From Nitrosomonas marina (GTDB lineage: Bacteria > Pseudomonadota > Gammaproteobacteria > Burkholderiales > Nitrosomonadaceae): a stretch of DNA of 64,000 nucleotides. This document shows positions 1 to 9,127 of this stretch, piece by piece. The DNA is taken from the NCBI RefSeq assembly GCF_900111605.1, contig NZ_FOIA01000003.1, forward strand, positions 91,702-155,701. Reading direction: 5' to 3'. The notes beneath the pieces are model-generated. The model was not told the origin of the DNA and did no database searches. It worked only from the letters and a program-made list of their open reading frames with translations. The position numbers and the translations under genes were made by a program. The stretch's first letter is position 1, and every line of letters starts with the position of its first letter.

Positions 1-1148
1 GGTACCAGTTTCAGAATCTTGCCGTCATCTTCATCGGTCAACAGATAAATAGCGCCATCAGGACCTTGTTCCACGTCACGATAGCGTAGGGTATTTTTTA
101 GCAACTGGTCTTCGCCCAGTACTTTGTTTTTGCTGACCGACAATCGTATCAGATGCTGGCCGGCAAGCGTGCCGATAAACAGACTGTTGCGCCATCCGGG
201 GAACATGTTGCCTGTATAGAACAGCATGCCGGAAGGCGCAACCGATGGTGTCCAGAAATAAATAGGCTCTTCAAAGCCCTGTTCAGCATGTTCGTCTTTG
301 ATCGGTATCATTGAGTAATGCATGCCATAGCTGGCGTTTGGCCAGCCATAATTTTTCCCAGGCTTGGGAATGTTGATTTCGTCACCGCCTCGCGGACCAT
401 GTTCATGGATCCATAATTCACCAGTTTCGGGATGTATTGCCGCGCCCTGTACGCTGCGGTGACCATACGACCAGATTTCGGGTTTTGCCTTACTGTCTTT
501 TACAAACGGATTGTCTTCCGGTACAGAGCCGTCTGGCCGTATGCGAATAATGGTACCGATATGATTATCGATATGCTGCGCTTCTTCCATATGATTGCCA
601 CGATCGCCAAGCGTGATAAACAGGTTACCGTCTGGCGCAAATACCAGACGCGAACCGAAATGCTGACCACCGTGGGTTTTGGGGTCCTGACGGAATATGA
701 CTTTCAGGTTTTTCAAGCTGTTGCCGTCCAGTTCCGCACGTGCTACAGCGGTGCTGGCAATAGTGCCGTCGGATGTGCTGACGGGCTCGGCATAGGACAG
801 ATAAATCAACTGATTGGCAGCAAAATCAGGATCAAGTGCAACGTCGAGCAGACCGCCCTGTTTCTCGTGATAGACCCTGGGTACATTGTCTACAGGTTCG
901 GATATGCGGCCGTCAGGCGTAACGATGCGCAGCCGGCCAATACGTTCTGTAACCAGCATTCTGCCATCGGGTAGGAAAGCCATTCCCCATGGGTGATTGA
1001 GTCCTCGCGCGAGCAGTTTGACATCAAATGCCGTTTGAATACGCTGAGCGTTTGCAATGGGCGTCAACAGCGAGCCACACAGCAGGATCAACACTAAACC
1101 AGCGAAAATTTTATAAAGATGAGTATTCATCGAAATTAGATAAGTCAT
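1..1148 (-). CDS. PQQ-dependent aldose sugar dehydrogenase-like protein (3' end cut by window edge)
   Basis: Translating the minus strand gives an uninterrupted protein of 382 visible residues, so only the last few residues are probably missing. The start at 1148 is chosen because a GAGGAG Shine-Dalgarno lies just upstream; a second in-frame ATG is at 1130. A signal peptide of about 35 residues ends near LLTPIANA, so the enzyme is predicted to be periplasmic. Motifs of the soluble glucose/sorbosone dehydrogenase (YliI-like) beta-propeller family are visible: GGQHFGSR near residue 160, LGDRGN, HEHGPRGGDEIN near residue 250 and NYGWP near residue 265. Members oxidise aldoses using PQQ and calcium; the substrate here is unknown. 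It is transcribed in the same direction as the TonB receptor upstream of it. Confidence 0.88.
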   Translation of the reverse strand, partial: MTYLISMNTHLYKIFAGLVLILLCGSLLTPIANAQRIQTAFDVKLLARGLNHPWGMAFLPDGRMLVTERIGRLRIVTPDGRISEPVDNVPRVYHEKQGGLLDVALDPDFAANQLIYLSYAEPVSTSDGTIASTAVARAELDGNSLKNLKVIFRQDPKTHGGQHFGSRLVFAPDGNLFITLGDRGNHMEEAQHIDNHIGTIIRIRPDGSVPEDNPFVKDSKAKPEIWSYGHRSVQGAAIHPETGELWIHEHGPRGGDEINIPKPGKNYGWPNASYGMHYSMIPIKDEHAEQGFEEPIYFWTPSVAPSGMLFYTGNMFPGWRNSLFIGTLAGQHLIRLSVSKNKVLGEDQLLKNTLRYRDVEQGPDGAIYLLTDEDDGKILKLV

Positions 1149-1239
1149 CTTTTCTCCTCGGTTTTTGAAGTATTGACAGCAATGTATCATCGTTGCGTGA
1201 CTGTCTCAATAGCTTAACTGCCCAATCCACTGAAGCTGG

Positions 1240-3318
1240 TCAGAATGGCGTAATACGTATCCTGATACCACCAAATATATTAATGGGCGCCCCTGGCTCA
1301 AAATAACGTCCAAAAGCCGCATTGATGCGGGTATTGGCATTATAACGTTCATCAAACAGATTGTTGATGCCTGCAAAAATACCACCTTCGAGCCAGCTGA
1401 AACGTTTTTCCCAGCCAAACAGTAGTTGTCCCAGGGTATAGGCATTGTTGGTGATCGAGTTGGAATCGTCGACGAAAAATGTTCCTACATGCTGTACATG
1501 GAACTGGCCGTAAAATCCAAACGGATGCGCATAGCGCAGCAGCCCTTCCCAGCGGTGCTCGGGTATCCCTGGAAACACATTATTCTTCAGATTGGCGTTG
1601 TCGATAGTATATTTCTCAAATCTGAAATCAGAGTAGGAATAACTGGCCTCGCCGCGCAGTCCGTGCCATTCAGGTGTTGCCATTCGTGTTTCCACACCCA
1701 GCCGGCTGGATTCACCTGCGTTGCGAAAAAAAGCGCGTCCCGGTGCCTCGGGTAACTCAAACGGGAGTATTTCATCCCATGAGTAAATATAGAACAATGC
1801 GGATTCGTACTGAAATTCCTTTATCAGGCCGCGTACACCCAGTTCCTGGCTGAGTGATGTCTGTGGTTTCAACCCTGTATTAAACCCACCGCGCCCGGTT
1901 GGGTTGTTGATGAGTTCTGTGGATGTTGGCGTCTCGAAGATTGTAGCAATGTTGGTATAAATCTGGTGCTGTTGATTCAGATGATATACCAGCCCTGCGG
2001 TGCCGCTGCCCTGGGAAAACGTCTTGTCACCGCTCTGGTCGCCATCCGACAGGTATGCATCCTTGGCTTGAAAATGCAGCCAGTCCCAGCGTCCGCCTAT
2101 AACAAGATCAAGCTTATCATGCATGCGCCATTCATTGCGCAAAAAAGGTCCCACATTCTGTACGCGTTCAATCTGGTTCAGAGTCAATGCGCCACGTTTG
2201 CCATCGTTGTTATCGAACCGTTGACGGTCATCATTTTGAATACCGTAATCAAGACCAATAATCAGGCGGTTGGGACGGTCAAACAATCGGTGATCATGCC
2301 GGTATTGCACTGCGACACCACCGACCAGCCGGTCAAACCGAACCTGCCCGCCGTCAAAGAAAGGCAGACGATTCTGAAAATCACGGTGCAGCATATGCGC
2401 GGTCACTGACAGTTCCTGATTTGCAGTCGGTCTTTTACGAAAACGTATCCCCATTTGCTCCTGGTTTACTTCTTCACCAGCATTGAACTGTATGTTTCTG
2501 GATGACGCGCGACCTGGATCGTTACGCGCCTGCTCACGTGTCAGGCCGCCTGGGTCCTTGGACTCAGGCGAATAAAATTTTCGGAATATCAGCATCAGAT
2601 CCGAATCGTTACCAACTTTGAAATTCATCCTGGCTTGAGAGAAATAGTTCTGCACATTGCTGTGATCGCGCCAGCCGTTCTGTTGGAGGTGGGAACCGAA
2701 CAGGGTGTAATCAAACTGATCGTAACTTCCCCCGGCAAACAGTTCGGATTTAAACAGACCGTACTGACCGAATACCTGACGTGGTGAAGCCATAAACCGT
2801 TCCTGCGGTGCTTTACGTGTCGATATGCTGATCAAACCGCCGGAAGCATTGCCATACAGCGACGCCATCGGACCGCGTACAATTTCCATGCGGTCAATCA
2901 ATGACGGGTCGATTGAATCAAGCTGTGTCTGACCGTCGGGCAGTGTTTGCGGAATGCCGTCAACATACATCTGAATGCCGCGCACACCAAATGCTGAACG
3001 TGCGCCAAAACCGCGGATCGAAATGCGTAAATCCTGGGCAAAATTATTTTGATTCTGAAAAAAAACACCGGGTGTGCTGCGTGCAAATTCATCAATTGTT
3101 ACGCCAGGCTGAAATTGTTGTTGTGGATAGCGGTCAAACTGTGAAATCGCGTGAGGAATTTCCTGGTTTGAACGTTCGCTGCGCGTGGCCGTCACATTGA
3201 CGGGTTCAAGCATGATTGTCTGTTGTTTTTTCTGCACCTGTGCAAAAACCGGTAACGCCGTCAACACTAAAGCAATAAATATAAATGCTTTTGCGGATGC
3301 GTGGCTATTCCATTTCAT
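1240..3318 (-). CDS. TonB-dependent outer-membrane receptor
   Basis: A 692-residue protein with an N-terminal signal peptide ending near VFAQ. A plug domain follows at about residues 35-160, with a TonB-box-like stretch (EPVNVTATRS) and the plug motifs RGFGARSAFGVRG and VRGPMASLYGNASGG. The remaining ~500 residues form the beta-barrel and end in the terminal Phe typical of outer-membrane barrels. Such receptors import ferric siderophores, cobalamin or other scarce ligands using TonB energy; the ligand cannot be read from sequence. Its start overlaps the stop of the upstream VOC gene by 14 bp, so the two are probably co-transcribed and translationally coupled. Confidence 0.93.
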   Translation of the reverse strand: MKWNSHASAKAFIFIALVLTALPVFAQVQKKQQTIMLEPVNVTATRSERSNQEIPHAISQFDRYPQQQFQPGVTIDEFARSTPGVFFQNQNNFAQDLRISIRGFGARSAFGVRGIQMYVDGIPQTLPDGQTQLDSIDPSLIDRMEIVRGPMASLYGNASGGLISISTRKAPQERFMASPRQVFGQYGLFKSELFAGGSYDQFDYTLFGSHLQQNGWRDHSNVQNYFSQARMNFKVGNDSDLMLIFRKFYSPESKDPGGLTREQARNDPGRASSRNIQFNAGEEVNQEQMGIRFRKRPTANQELSVTAHMLHRDFQNRLPFFDGGQVRFDRLVGGVAVQYRHDHRLFDRPNRLIIGLDYGIQNDDRQRFDNNDGKRGALTLNQIERVQNVGPFLRNEWRMHDKLDLVIGGRWDWLHFQAKDAYLSDGDQSGDKTFSQGSGTAGLVYHLNQQHQIYTNIATIFETPTSTELINNPTGRGGFNTGLKPQTSLSQELGVRGLIKEFQYESALFYIYSWDEILPFELPEAPGRAFFRNAGESSRLGVETRMATPEWHGLRGEASYSYSDFRFEKYTIDNANLKNNVFPGIPEHRWEGLLRYAHPFGFYGQFHVQHVGTFFVDDSNSITNNAYTLGQLLFGWEKRFSWLEGGIFAGINNLFDERYNANTRINAAFGRYFEPGAPINIFGGIRIRITPF

Positions 3319-3682
3319 AATCAGTCGTCAACATTTCGAGCAGATGCCCGTTTTCGTCTTTGAAATAGACGCCTCTGCCACCATAATTGTGATTAATGCG
3401 CATGTTGTCAGGCTCGAAGGGCCCGCTGCCGTAGACAATTTTCTCATCCAGGATACGCTCGAAGATCTGATCGAATTCATCTTCGGATACCTTGAAAGCA
3501 TAATGATGTGGCTCGAATGTGTCACGATTGGCAAAATCAAGGCATAACGTGTCGTTCACGCGAACAACCTGGAACGAAGCAAAAGCGCCGATACATTCAA
3601 ACCCGAAGATGCGCGCATAAAATTGTGCGCTATTGTCTTTGTCGTGCGCAGGGATGATTGTGTGATTCAATGTAATGGGCAT
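3305..3682 (-). CDS. VOC-superfamily (glyoxalase/dioxygenase-fold) protein
   Basis: A 125-residue single-domain protein of the vicinal-oxygen-chelate fold. It begins with the typical LNHTIIPAHDKDNSAQFYARIFGF pattern (a metal-ligand-type His, then the strand-helix with FYxxxFGF) and ends with GVYFKDENGHLLEM, which carries the usual C-terminal Glu. Members include glyoxalases, bleomycin-resistance proteins and extradiol dioxygenases; the reaction is not predictable here. It precedes and overlaps the TonB receptor gene by 14 bp, suggesting an operon. A purine-rich Shine-Dalgarno (AAAGGAG) lies upstream, next to a 12-bp direct repeat. Confidence 0.85.
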   Translation of the reverse strand: MPITLNHTIIPAHDKDNSAQFYARIFGFECIGAFASFQVVRVNDTLCLDFANRDTFEPHHYAFKVSEDEFDQIFERILDEKIVYGSGPFEPDNMRINHNYGGRGVYFKDENGHLLEMLTTDYEME

Positions 3683-3693
3683 AACACTATCTC

Positions 3694-3721
3694 CTTTCTG
3701 TGTTGACTACTTTCTGTGTTG
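3694..3721. repeat. 12-bp direct repeat upstream of the VOC gene
   Basis: The 12-mer CTTTCTGTGTTG occurs at 3694-3705 and again at 3710-3721 with ACTA between them. The first copy overlaps the Shine-Dalgarno region of the minus-strand VOC gene. It may be a short slippage duplication or a tandem operator half-site; nothing in the sequence decides between these. Confidence 0.5.
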
Positions 3722-3837
3722 TCTATATGGCCGTATAGTAAATATGAATCATTCACCACTATGTAACACTCCTGTCATATTCGCTTGGTAAAGTTCCTAC
3801 ACCGAGGTTTACAGCATACATAAAATTGGAGAAAAGA

Positions 3838-5433
3838 ATGCTAAGGTCAAACAATAAACATTGCAATTTAACAATACTGTCGGCGGTTATGCTAGGCGCG
3901 TTTTCAACAAGCAGTTTCGCTGCAGCGACATTTGACCCGGCAACGGGTATTGTCGATATGCCCGTCGTAGAGGTCCTAAATGGGGCATCGTCCGAGTTTT
4001 ACAGTGCACAGTTGCAACTCAGCGGTGATGGACTGCAGCTAGTTGCCGCACAGTCAATACCGGCGGTCAAAGGTCAACAGCGCGTGGTATTTGATTCTGC
4101 AACTACCGCCGTACACGTACCTTCCGTTGTCGTCGGCGCAAATGATTTCTACGCTAAACTCAAACTTGTTCCGGGTTCAAACCCGTTACGTTTTACAGTG
4201 GATCAACTGGTCAGCAACAGTTTTCAAGGTTGCCCGAGCTTCTCAACTCCCGGCCCTGTTGAAGGATCGTGCGTTTTGAGCGGTGAATACAATCAGAATA
4301 TAACATTGACGAAAAATATACAGTGGATTGTATCGAGCGGCGTTTTTATCGGCGGTGATAACGTAAACAGTGCAACACTGACAATCAATCCGGGAACACA
4401 GATATTTGGTCAGCAGGGTGCGGATTATCTGTGGATCAGACGCGGCTCAAAAATTATGGCTGAGGGTACACCGGACAATCCGATTGTTATGAGTGGGCCG
4501 CTGCAGCAAACCGCCGGTGAATGGGGCGGTCTGGTAATTTCGGGCAATGCGCCGGTAAATGGCTGTAATGAGGGTGTTAGCCCGTGTGAAATACCCTTTG
4601 AAGCAATTACATCCGAATTCTTTGGTGGTAACAATCCAGCGGACAACAGTGGTGTAATCAAATATACACAGATTCTGTTTGCCGGTTTTGCCGTGCGGCC
4701 TAATGAAGAGCTGAACGGTTTGACACTTAACGGCGTGGGATCCGGTACTGTCATCGATTTCGTGCAGGTACATGAAGGTCTTGATGATGGCGTTGAAATG
4801 TTCGGCGGCACAGTTGGATTGAAGCATCTGGTTTTGACCAACATCGGTGATGACAGCCTGGACTGGGGTAGTGGGTGGACTGGAAAAGCACAATTTGTAC
4901 TGATCAAACAGGCAGACGATGACGGTGACCGTGGTATAGAAGCGGATAACAATGAAGTCAACAACGATATCGAGCCTCGTGCCAAACCAGTTTTGTCCAA
5001 CATGACCATAATCGGCGCACCAGTTGCAACGCAGGGTGTACTGTTACGTCGCGGGACCGGTGCAAATATCTGGAATTCAGTCATCAGTGGTTTTCCGGAT
5101 TGCGTTTCAATCGATGGCGAAGCGACATTCATCAACGCAGGTGCACCGGGTAACCTGACGGGCGAATTGACGATGGTTAATTCCTTTGTGAATTGCGGTA
5201 ACAATTTCCTGGACGGAAACGGCGCTACATTTGCTGTGTCCGACTGGTTTACATCACAGGCCGGCAACAGTCAGGAAGATGCATTGCTGAATGGTTATTT
5301 ACCAGCTGTTGGTTCTCCGCTGACACTGAGCGGCGCGCCGGTGAACGATGCATTTTTTGATACGGTTGACTATGTCGGCGCATTCGAAGATGCGGATGAC
5401 GACTGGACCGAGGAATGGACCTTTAATTTCTAA
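3838..5433 (+). CDS. Secreted beta-helix-like protein of unknown function
   Basis: The start is placed at the ATG at 3838 because GGAGAAAAG lies immediately upstream; an in-frame TTG at 3826 would include that ribosome site. The 531-residue product has a signal peptide (to about residue 28, TSSFA-AAT) followed by a mature part rich in Gly, Asn and Asp. Its middle (about residues 150-450) shows short strand-turn units such as LTINPGTQIFG, GEWGGLVISGNAP, DDGVEMFGGTVGLKH and IGDDSLDWGSGW, which resemble a right-handed parallel beta-helix. I recognise the general type, often found next to TonB receptors, but no assigned enzymatic role. Four Cys are spread through the protein. It stands alone and is followed by a strong terminator. 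Confidence 0.8.
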   Translation: MLRSNNKHCNLTILSAVMLGAFSTSSFAAATFDPATGIVDMPVVEVLNGASSEFYSAQLQLSGDGLQLVAAQSIPAVKGQQRVVFDSATTAVHVPSVVVGANDFYAKLKLVPGSNPLRFTVDQLVSNSFQGCPSFSTPGPVEGSCVLSGEYNQNITLTKNIQWIVSSGVFIGGDNVNSATLTINPGTQIFGQQGADYLWIRRGSKIMAEGTPDNPIVMSGPLQQTAGEWGGLVISGNAPVNGCNEGVSPCEIPFEAITSEFFGGNNPADNSGVIKYTQILFAGFAVRPNEELNGLTLNGVGSGTVIDFVQVHEGLDDGVEMFGGTVGLKHLVLTNIGDDSLDWGSGWTGKAQFVLIKQADDDGDRGIEADNNEVNNDIEPRAKPVLSNMTIIGAPVATQGVLLRRGTGANIWNSVISGFPDCVSIDGEATFINAGAPGNLTGELTMVNSFVNCGNNFLDGNGATFAVSDWFTSQAGNSQEDALLNGYLPAVGSPLTLSGAPVNDAFFDTVDYVGAFEDADDDWTEEWTFNF

Positions 5434-5464
5434 GGACAATACGGCACAAAACGTCTTAAAACAG

Positions 5465-5500
5465 CAAGCCCCGTTTTTTATAACAACGGGGCTTGTTTTT
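5465..5500 (+). terminator. Rho-independent terminator
   Basis: A perfect 11-bp stem, CAAGCCCCGTT (5465-5475) paired with AACGGGGCTTG (5485-5495), has a 9-nt loop and is followed by TTTTT (5496-5500). It lies 31 bp after the stop codon of the secreted beta-helix-like protein gene. Confidence 0.9.
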
Positions 5501-5732
5501 GCTTTGAATAATTAAAACCTGGTCGTTCAATAATATTGAATCTGTAGTGAATGCGTAGATCTGTTCGGCGCGATTGCAACTACCTGCCAGTATACTTTCC
5601 CTGCCTGTTGTCAGAACAACTTTTTTGTTGAAGTGACGTTTTATCGGTATCCAGCAGTGCAAGTCGCGGAATACAAGCTGACAAGCATGATGTATACTAG
5701 AGCATCTTGATGAATAGCCACAGTTCTGAGTA

Positions 5733-7007
5733 ATGCCCGTACCTCATTTATCCGCCGCGCTGCGCGGGCCTGTTCTGGATCTGGAAAACCGGATTAACAA
5801 TGCCAGACCATCGATAGAACACTGGCTGCGTGGCAAGTGGCGCGAATGCAGCATCCCTTTTTACTGTTCGGTTGATTTGCGTAACAGTGGTTTTAAACTT
5901 GCACCTGTTGATACCAATCTGTTTCCAGGCGGTTTCAACAATCTGAACCCGGAGTTTTTCCCGTTGTGCGTGCAGGCCGTGATGACAGCCGTAGAGAAAA
6001 TCTGTCCCGATGCGCACAGTATTCTGCTGATTCCCGAGAATCATACCCGTAACACTTTTTATTTGCAGAATGTCGCGTCGATACAGACGATCATGCAACA
6101 TGCCGGGTTGAACGTTCGCATCGGCTCATTAATTCCCGAAATCAAGTCCGCGACGGTATTCAATCTGCCCGACGGACAGTCAATCACGCTCGAGCCGGTG
6201 GTTCGGAAAAACAATCATTTGTGTGTTGACGGATTTGATCCCTGTGCGGTTTTGCTGAACAACGATCTTTCAAACGGTATTCCCGAGATACTTCAGGATC
6301 TGAATCAGACCATTATTCCGCCATTGCGTGCAGGCTGGGCGACACGACGAAAATCAGAACATTTTAAGGCATATAACACAGTTGCCGATGAATTTGCCGA
6401 GTTGATCGGAATCGATCCATGGCTGATCAATCCCTACTTTACCTCATGTGGAAAAATTGATTTCAGGGAAAAACAGGGTGAGGACTGTGTGGCCAAATCA
6501 TCCGACAAAATTCTTGCCGTAATACGTGAGAAATACAGGGAGTACGGTGTCAAGGAAGATCCGTTTGTCATCGTCAAGGCCGATTCAGGCACCTACGGCA
6601 TGGGTATCATGACGGTCAAGGACGGTGAAGAAGTGTATCAGCTGAACCGCAAACAGCGCAATAAAATGGCTGTTGTGAAAGAAGGAGTGCTGGTTACCAA
6701 TGTGCTGGTACAGGAAGGAGTTTACACGTTTGAAAACATTAACCAGGCAGTTGCCGAACCGGTGATTTACATGATCGACCATTATGTCGTAGGCGGTTTT
6801 TACCGCGTGCATACCGGTCGAGGCATGGATGAAAACCTGAATGCACCTGGCATGCATTTTGTGCCGATTTCGTTTGAGCCGGACTGTCTGTTACCCAGCG
6901 GCACCCAGCAACAGGGTTTGATGCCGCAGCGATATTATGTCTATGGAGTCGTCGCACGGCTGGCCATGCTGGCTGCTGCACTTGAACTGCGCCCGACGGC
7001 CGGTTGA
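5733..7007 (+). CDS. gshA: Glutamate-cysteine ligase, Acidithiobacillus-type
   Basis: This 424-residue protein belongs to the glutamate-cysteine ligase family first defined in Acidithiobacillus ferrooxidans, which is distinct in sequence from the E. coli GshA and plant types. It joins glutamate and cysteine in the first, ATP-dependent step of glutathione synthesis in the cytoplasm. Typical stretches are SVDLRNSGFKLAPVDTNLFP near residues 46-65, PENHTRNTFY near residue 102, and the basic/Gly region KADSGTYGMGIMTVKDG near residues 285-301. The assignment is supported by gshB beginning 30 bp downstream, which makes a two-gene glutathione operon. Confidence 0.9.
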   Translation: MPVPHLSAALRGPVLDLENRINNARPSIEHWLRGKWRECSIPFYCSVDLRNSGFKLAPVDTNLFPGGFNNLNPEFFPLCVQAVMTAVEKICPDAHSILLIPENHTRNTFYLQNVASIQTIMQHAGLNVRIGSLIPEIKSATVFNLPDGQSITLEPVVRKNNHLCVDGFDPCAVLLNNDLSNGIPEILQDLNQTIIPPLRAGWATRRKSEHFKAYNTVADEFAELIGIDPWLINPYFTSCGKIDFREKQGEDCVAKSSDKILAVIREKYREYGVKEDPFVIVKADSGTYGMGIMTVKDGEEVYQLNRKQRNKMAVVKEGVLVTNVLVQEGVYTFENINQAVAEPVIYMIDHYVVGGFYRVHTGRGMDENLNAPGMHFVPISFEPDCLLPSGTQQQGLMPQRYYVYGVVARLAMLAAALELRPTAG

Positions 7008-7037
7008 TTCGGCACGATATATTATTCCGGCATTGAC

Positions 7038-7982
7038 ATGAAACTGGCCTTTATTCTGGATCCGCTTGAAACCCTTAAAATTTACAAAGACTCGACTTAC
7101 GCCATGATGCGCGAAGCTGCATCGCGCAATCACGAGATCTATGCGATTCAGCAGGAAGATCTGATATGGAAAGACAATACTGTTGTCTGCTACGCACGCA
7201 GTCTGGCGCTGACTGAGTCAACCGGTTCCGGTGTAGACTGGTACCGGAGCGGTGACAGGCACATGCTGCCCCTGCTGGGGTTTGACGCCGTGTTGATGCG
7301 CAAGGATCCGCCGTTTAACATGGAATATCTTTATAGCACCTATCTGCTGGAACTGGCGGAAAGGCAGGGGGCGCGGGTGATCAACAGCCCGCGGAGCATT
7401 CGCGATTTCAATGAAAAACTTGCCATCGCCCGGTTCCAGCAGTTTATGCCGCCGACACTGGTCACGCGCCAGGAGTCGCTGATCATGGAATTTCTGCATC
7501 AACATCGCGACATCATTCTAAAGCCGCTTGACAGCATGGGCGGATCGGGTATTTTTCGAATCCATGACGCGGACCATAACGTCAATGTCATTCTTGAGAC
7601 CATGACCCATTATGGTACACGCACCATCATGGCGCAGCGCTTCATACCGGAGATCGCCAAAGGCGACAAACGTATTTTACTGATTGCCGGTAAACCTGTG
7701 CCCTACGCACTGGCGCGCATTCCCAAACCGGGAGAAACCCGCGGCAACCTCAATACCGGCGGTACCGGCGTTGCGCAACCGTTATCGGATTACGACAAAA
7801 AAATTGCGGAAACCCTCGGTCCGGAACTGGTCGAACAGGGTTTGCTGCTCGTCGGCCTTGATGTCATCGGCGACTGTCTCACAGAAATCAATGTGACCAG
7901 TCCGACCGGCATTCAGGAAATTTATAAACAGACAGGTTTTAACGCTGCGGGGATGATGATCAATGCGGTTGAAGACAATTAA
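7038..7982 (+). CDS. gshB: Glutathione synthetase
   Basis: A 314-residue protein of normal GshB length with the prokaryotic N-terminal domain (MKLAFILDPLETLKIYKDST) and an ATP-grasp domain from about residue 125. Visible motifs are DAVLMRKDPPFNMEY, ILKPLDSMGGSGIF, RFIPEIAKGDKRILLI and EINVTSPTGIQEI, the last carrying metal-binding Glu and Asn. It adds glycine to gamma-glutamylcysteine. It follows gshA on the same strand. Its 3' end is only 15 bp from the convergent hemH stop. Confidence 0.97.
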   Translation: MKLAFILDPLETLKIYKDSTYAMMREAASRNHEIYAIQQEDLIWKDNTVVCYARSLALTESTGSGVDWYRSGDRHMLPLLGFDAVLMRKDPPFNMEYLYSTYLLELAERQGARVINSPRSIRDFNEKLAIARFQQFMPPTLVTRQESLIMEFLHQHRDIILKPLDSMGGSGIFRIHDADHNVNVILETMTHYGTRTIMAQRFIPEIAKGDKRILLIAGKPVPYALARIPKPGETRGNLNTGGTGVAQPLSDYDKKIAETLGPELVEQGLLLVGLDVIGDCLTEINVTSPTGIQEIYKQTGFNAAGMMINAVEDN

Positions 7983-7997
7983 ACATTTCCTTAGTTT

Positions 7998-9083
7998 TTA
8001 TTTGTGAGCCCCCATTGCCAGCGCACGCTGTTTTGACTGCTCAAGCATTTCCTGAGACGGCGCCGGTTCCAGCCAGCCCTGCAGATTGGATCTGGTGATT
8101 TCGGACAGGGCGTCGATCCAGTCAGCACGTTCGTTCAGGCAGGGAATGTAATGATATTCCTTGCCGCCGGCTTCGGTGAAGGTTTTCTTGCCTTCGATAG
8201 CAATTTCTTCCAGTGTTTCCAGACAATCTGAGACAAAACCGGGGCATGTAATGTCGACACGGCGGGTCTGGGCCTTGCCAAGCTGTTCCAGTGTTTCGGC
8301 GGTATAAGGCTGCAGCCACTGCGCACGTCCGAAGCGCGACTGGAAACAGACCTGATACTGCTCTTCGCCAAGATTCAGCGCTTCTGCAAGCAGGCGGCCC
8401 GTTTTCTGGCAAAAGCAGTGATATGGATCGCCTTTGTCCAGGTTTCTGCGTGGAACACCATGAAAGCTGATGATCAGTTTGTCGGGCTGGCCATGCTGTT
8501 CCCAGTAATCGCGTATGTTTTGAGCCAGCGCTGCGATATAGCCCGAGTGATCGTGATATTGCTTGACGGTGCGAATGGCCGGCATATTACGAACCGACCC
8601 AAGCGCAGCAAAAACGGCATCCATGGCAGCGGCGGTGCTGCTTGCCGCATATTGTGGAAACAGCGGAATAATCAGAATCCGGTCGCAACCGGCCTCGGCC
8701 ATTTTATTGACAACACTGGCGACGGATGGGTTGCCGATATTCATGGCGTATTCAACCATTGGTGCCGGGTTGGCCGAATTCTGCAGCGCTTCGGCCAGCA
8801 ACGCTGTCTGGCGTTCGGTATGCACTTTCAGCGGAGACCCTTCGGATGTCCAGATCAAAGCGTATTTTTCCGCCGATTGTTTGGGCCTGAACGGCAGAAT
8901 GAATCCGTATAATATCGGCCACCAGATCAGCCGCGGCACTTCGATAACACGCGGATTGCTCAGGAACTCCCGAAGATAGGGTCGCAGCGCCTCTTTGGTC
9001 GGGGCGTCCGGTGTGCCCAGGTTGATCAGGAGCACGCCTGTTTTGCTCGGTGTGCCATGCTGGAATTCGGGTTCATTGCTCAT
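7998..9083 (-). CDS. hemH: Ferrochelatase
   Basis: A 361-residue protein with the family start [14 protein letters not shown], the SAEKYALIW segment, and the catalytic-His motif [10 protein letters not shown] near residue 200, followed by [15 protein letters not shown] near residue 285. It inserts ferrous iron into protoporphyrin IX, the last step of protoheme synthesis. It is the downstream gene of a probable hrcA-hemH unit on the minus strand (44 bp gap). Confidence 0.97.
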   Translation of the reverse strand: MSNEPEFQHGTPSKTGVLLINLGTPDAPTKEALRPYLREFLSNPRVIEVPRLIWWPILYGFILPFRPKQSAEKYALIWTSEGSPLKVHTERQTALLAEALQNSANPAPMVEYAMNIGNPSVASVVNKMAEAGCDRILIIPLFPQYAASSTAAAMDAVFAALGSVRNMPAIRTVKQYHDHSGYIAALAQNIRDYWEQHGQPDKLIISFHGVPRRNLDKGDPYHCFCQKTGRLLAEALNLGEEQYQVCFQSRFGRAQWLQPYTAETLEQLGKAQTRRVDITCPGFVSDCLETLEEIAIEGKKTFTEAGGKEYHYIPCLNERADWIDALSEITRSNLQGWLEPAPSQEMLEQSKQRALAMGAHK

Positions 9084-9127
9084 GGTTCAAGGCCTTTAGT
9101 GCAAATGAGTCGGGAAGTTGCATAGTG

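Noticed and set aside
3738..3756. Fur box upstream of the VOC/TonB-receptor genes
   Set aside because: Only 12 of 19 consensus positions match, too few for an A/T-rich spacer.
4425..5267. 280-codon minus-strand frame inside the secreted beta-helix-like gene
   Set aside because: It is antisense to a gene with signal peptide, ribosome site and terminator, and its Pro/Ser-rich product looks like a codon-use artefact.
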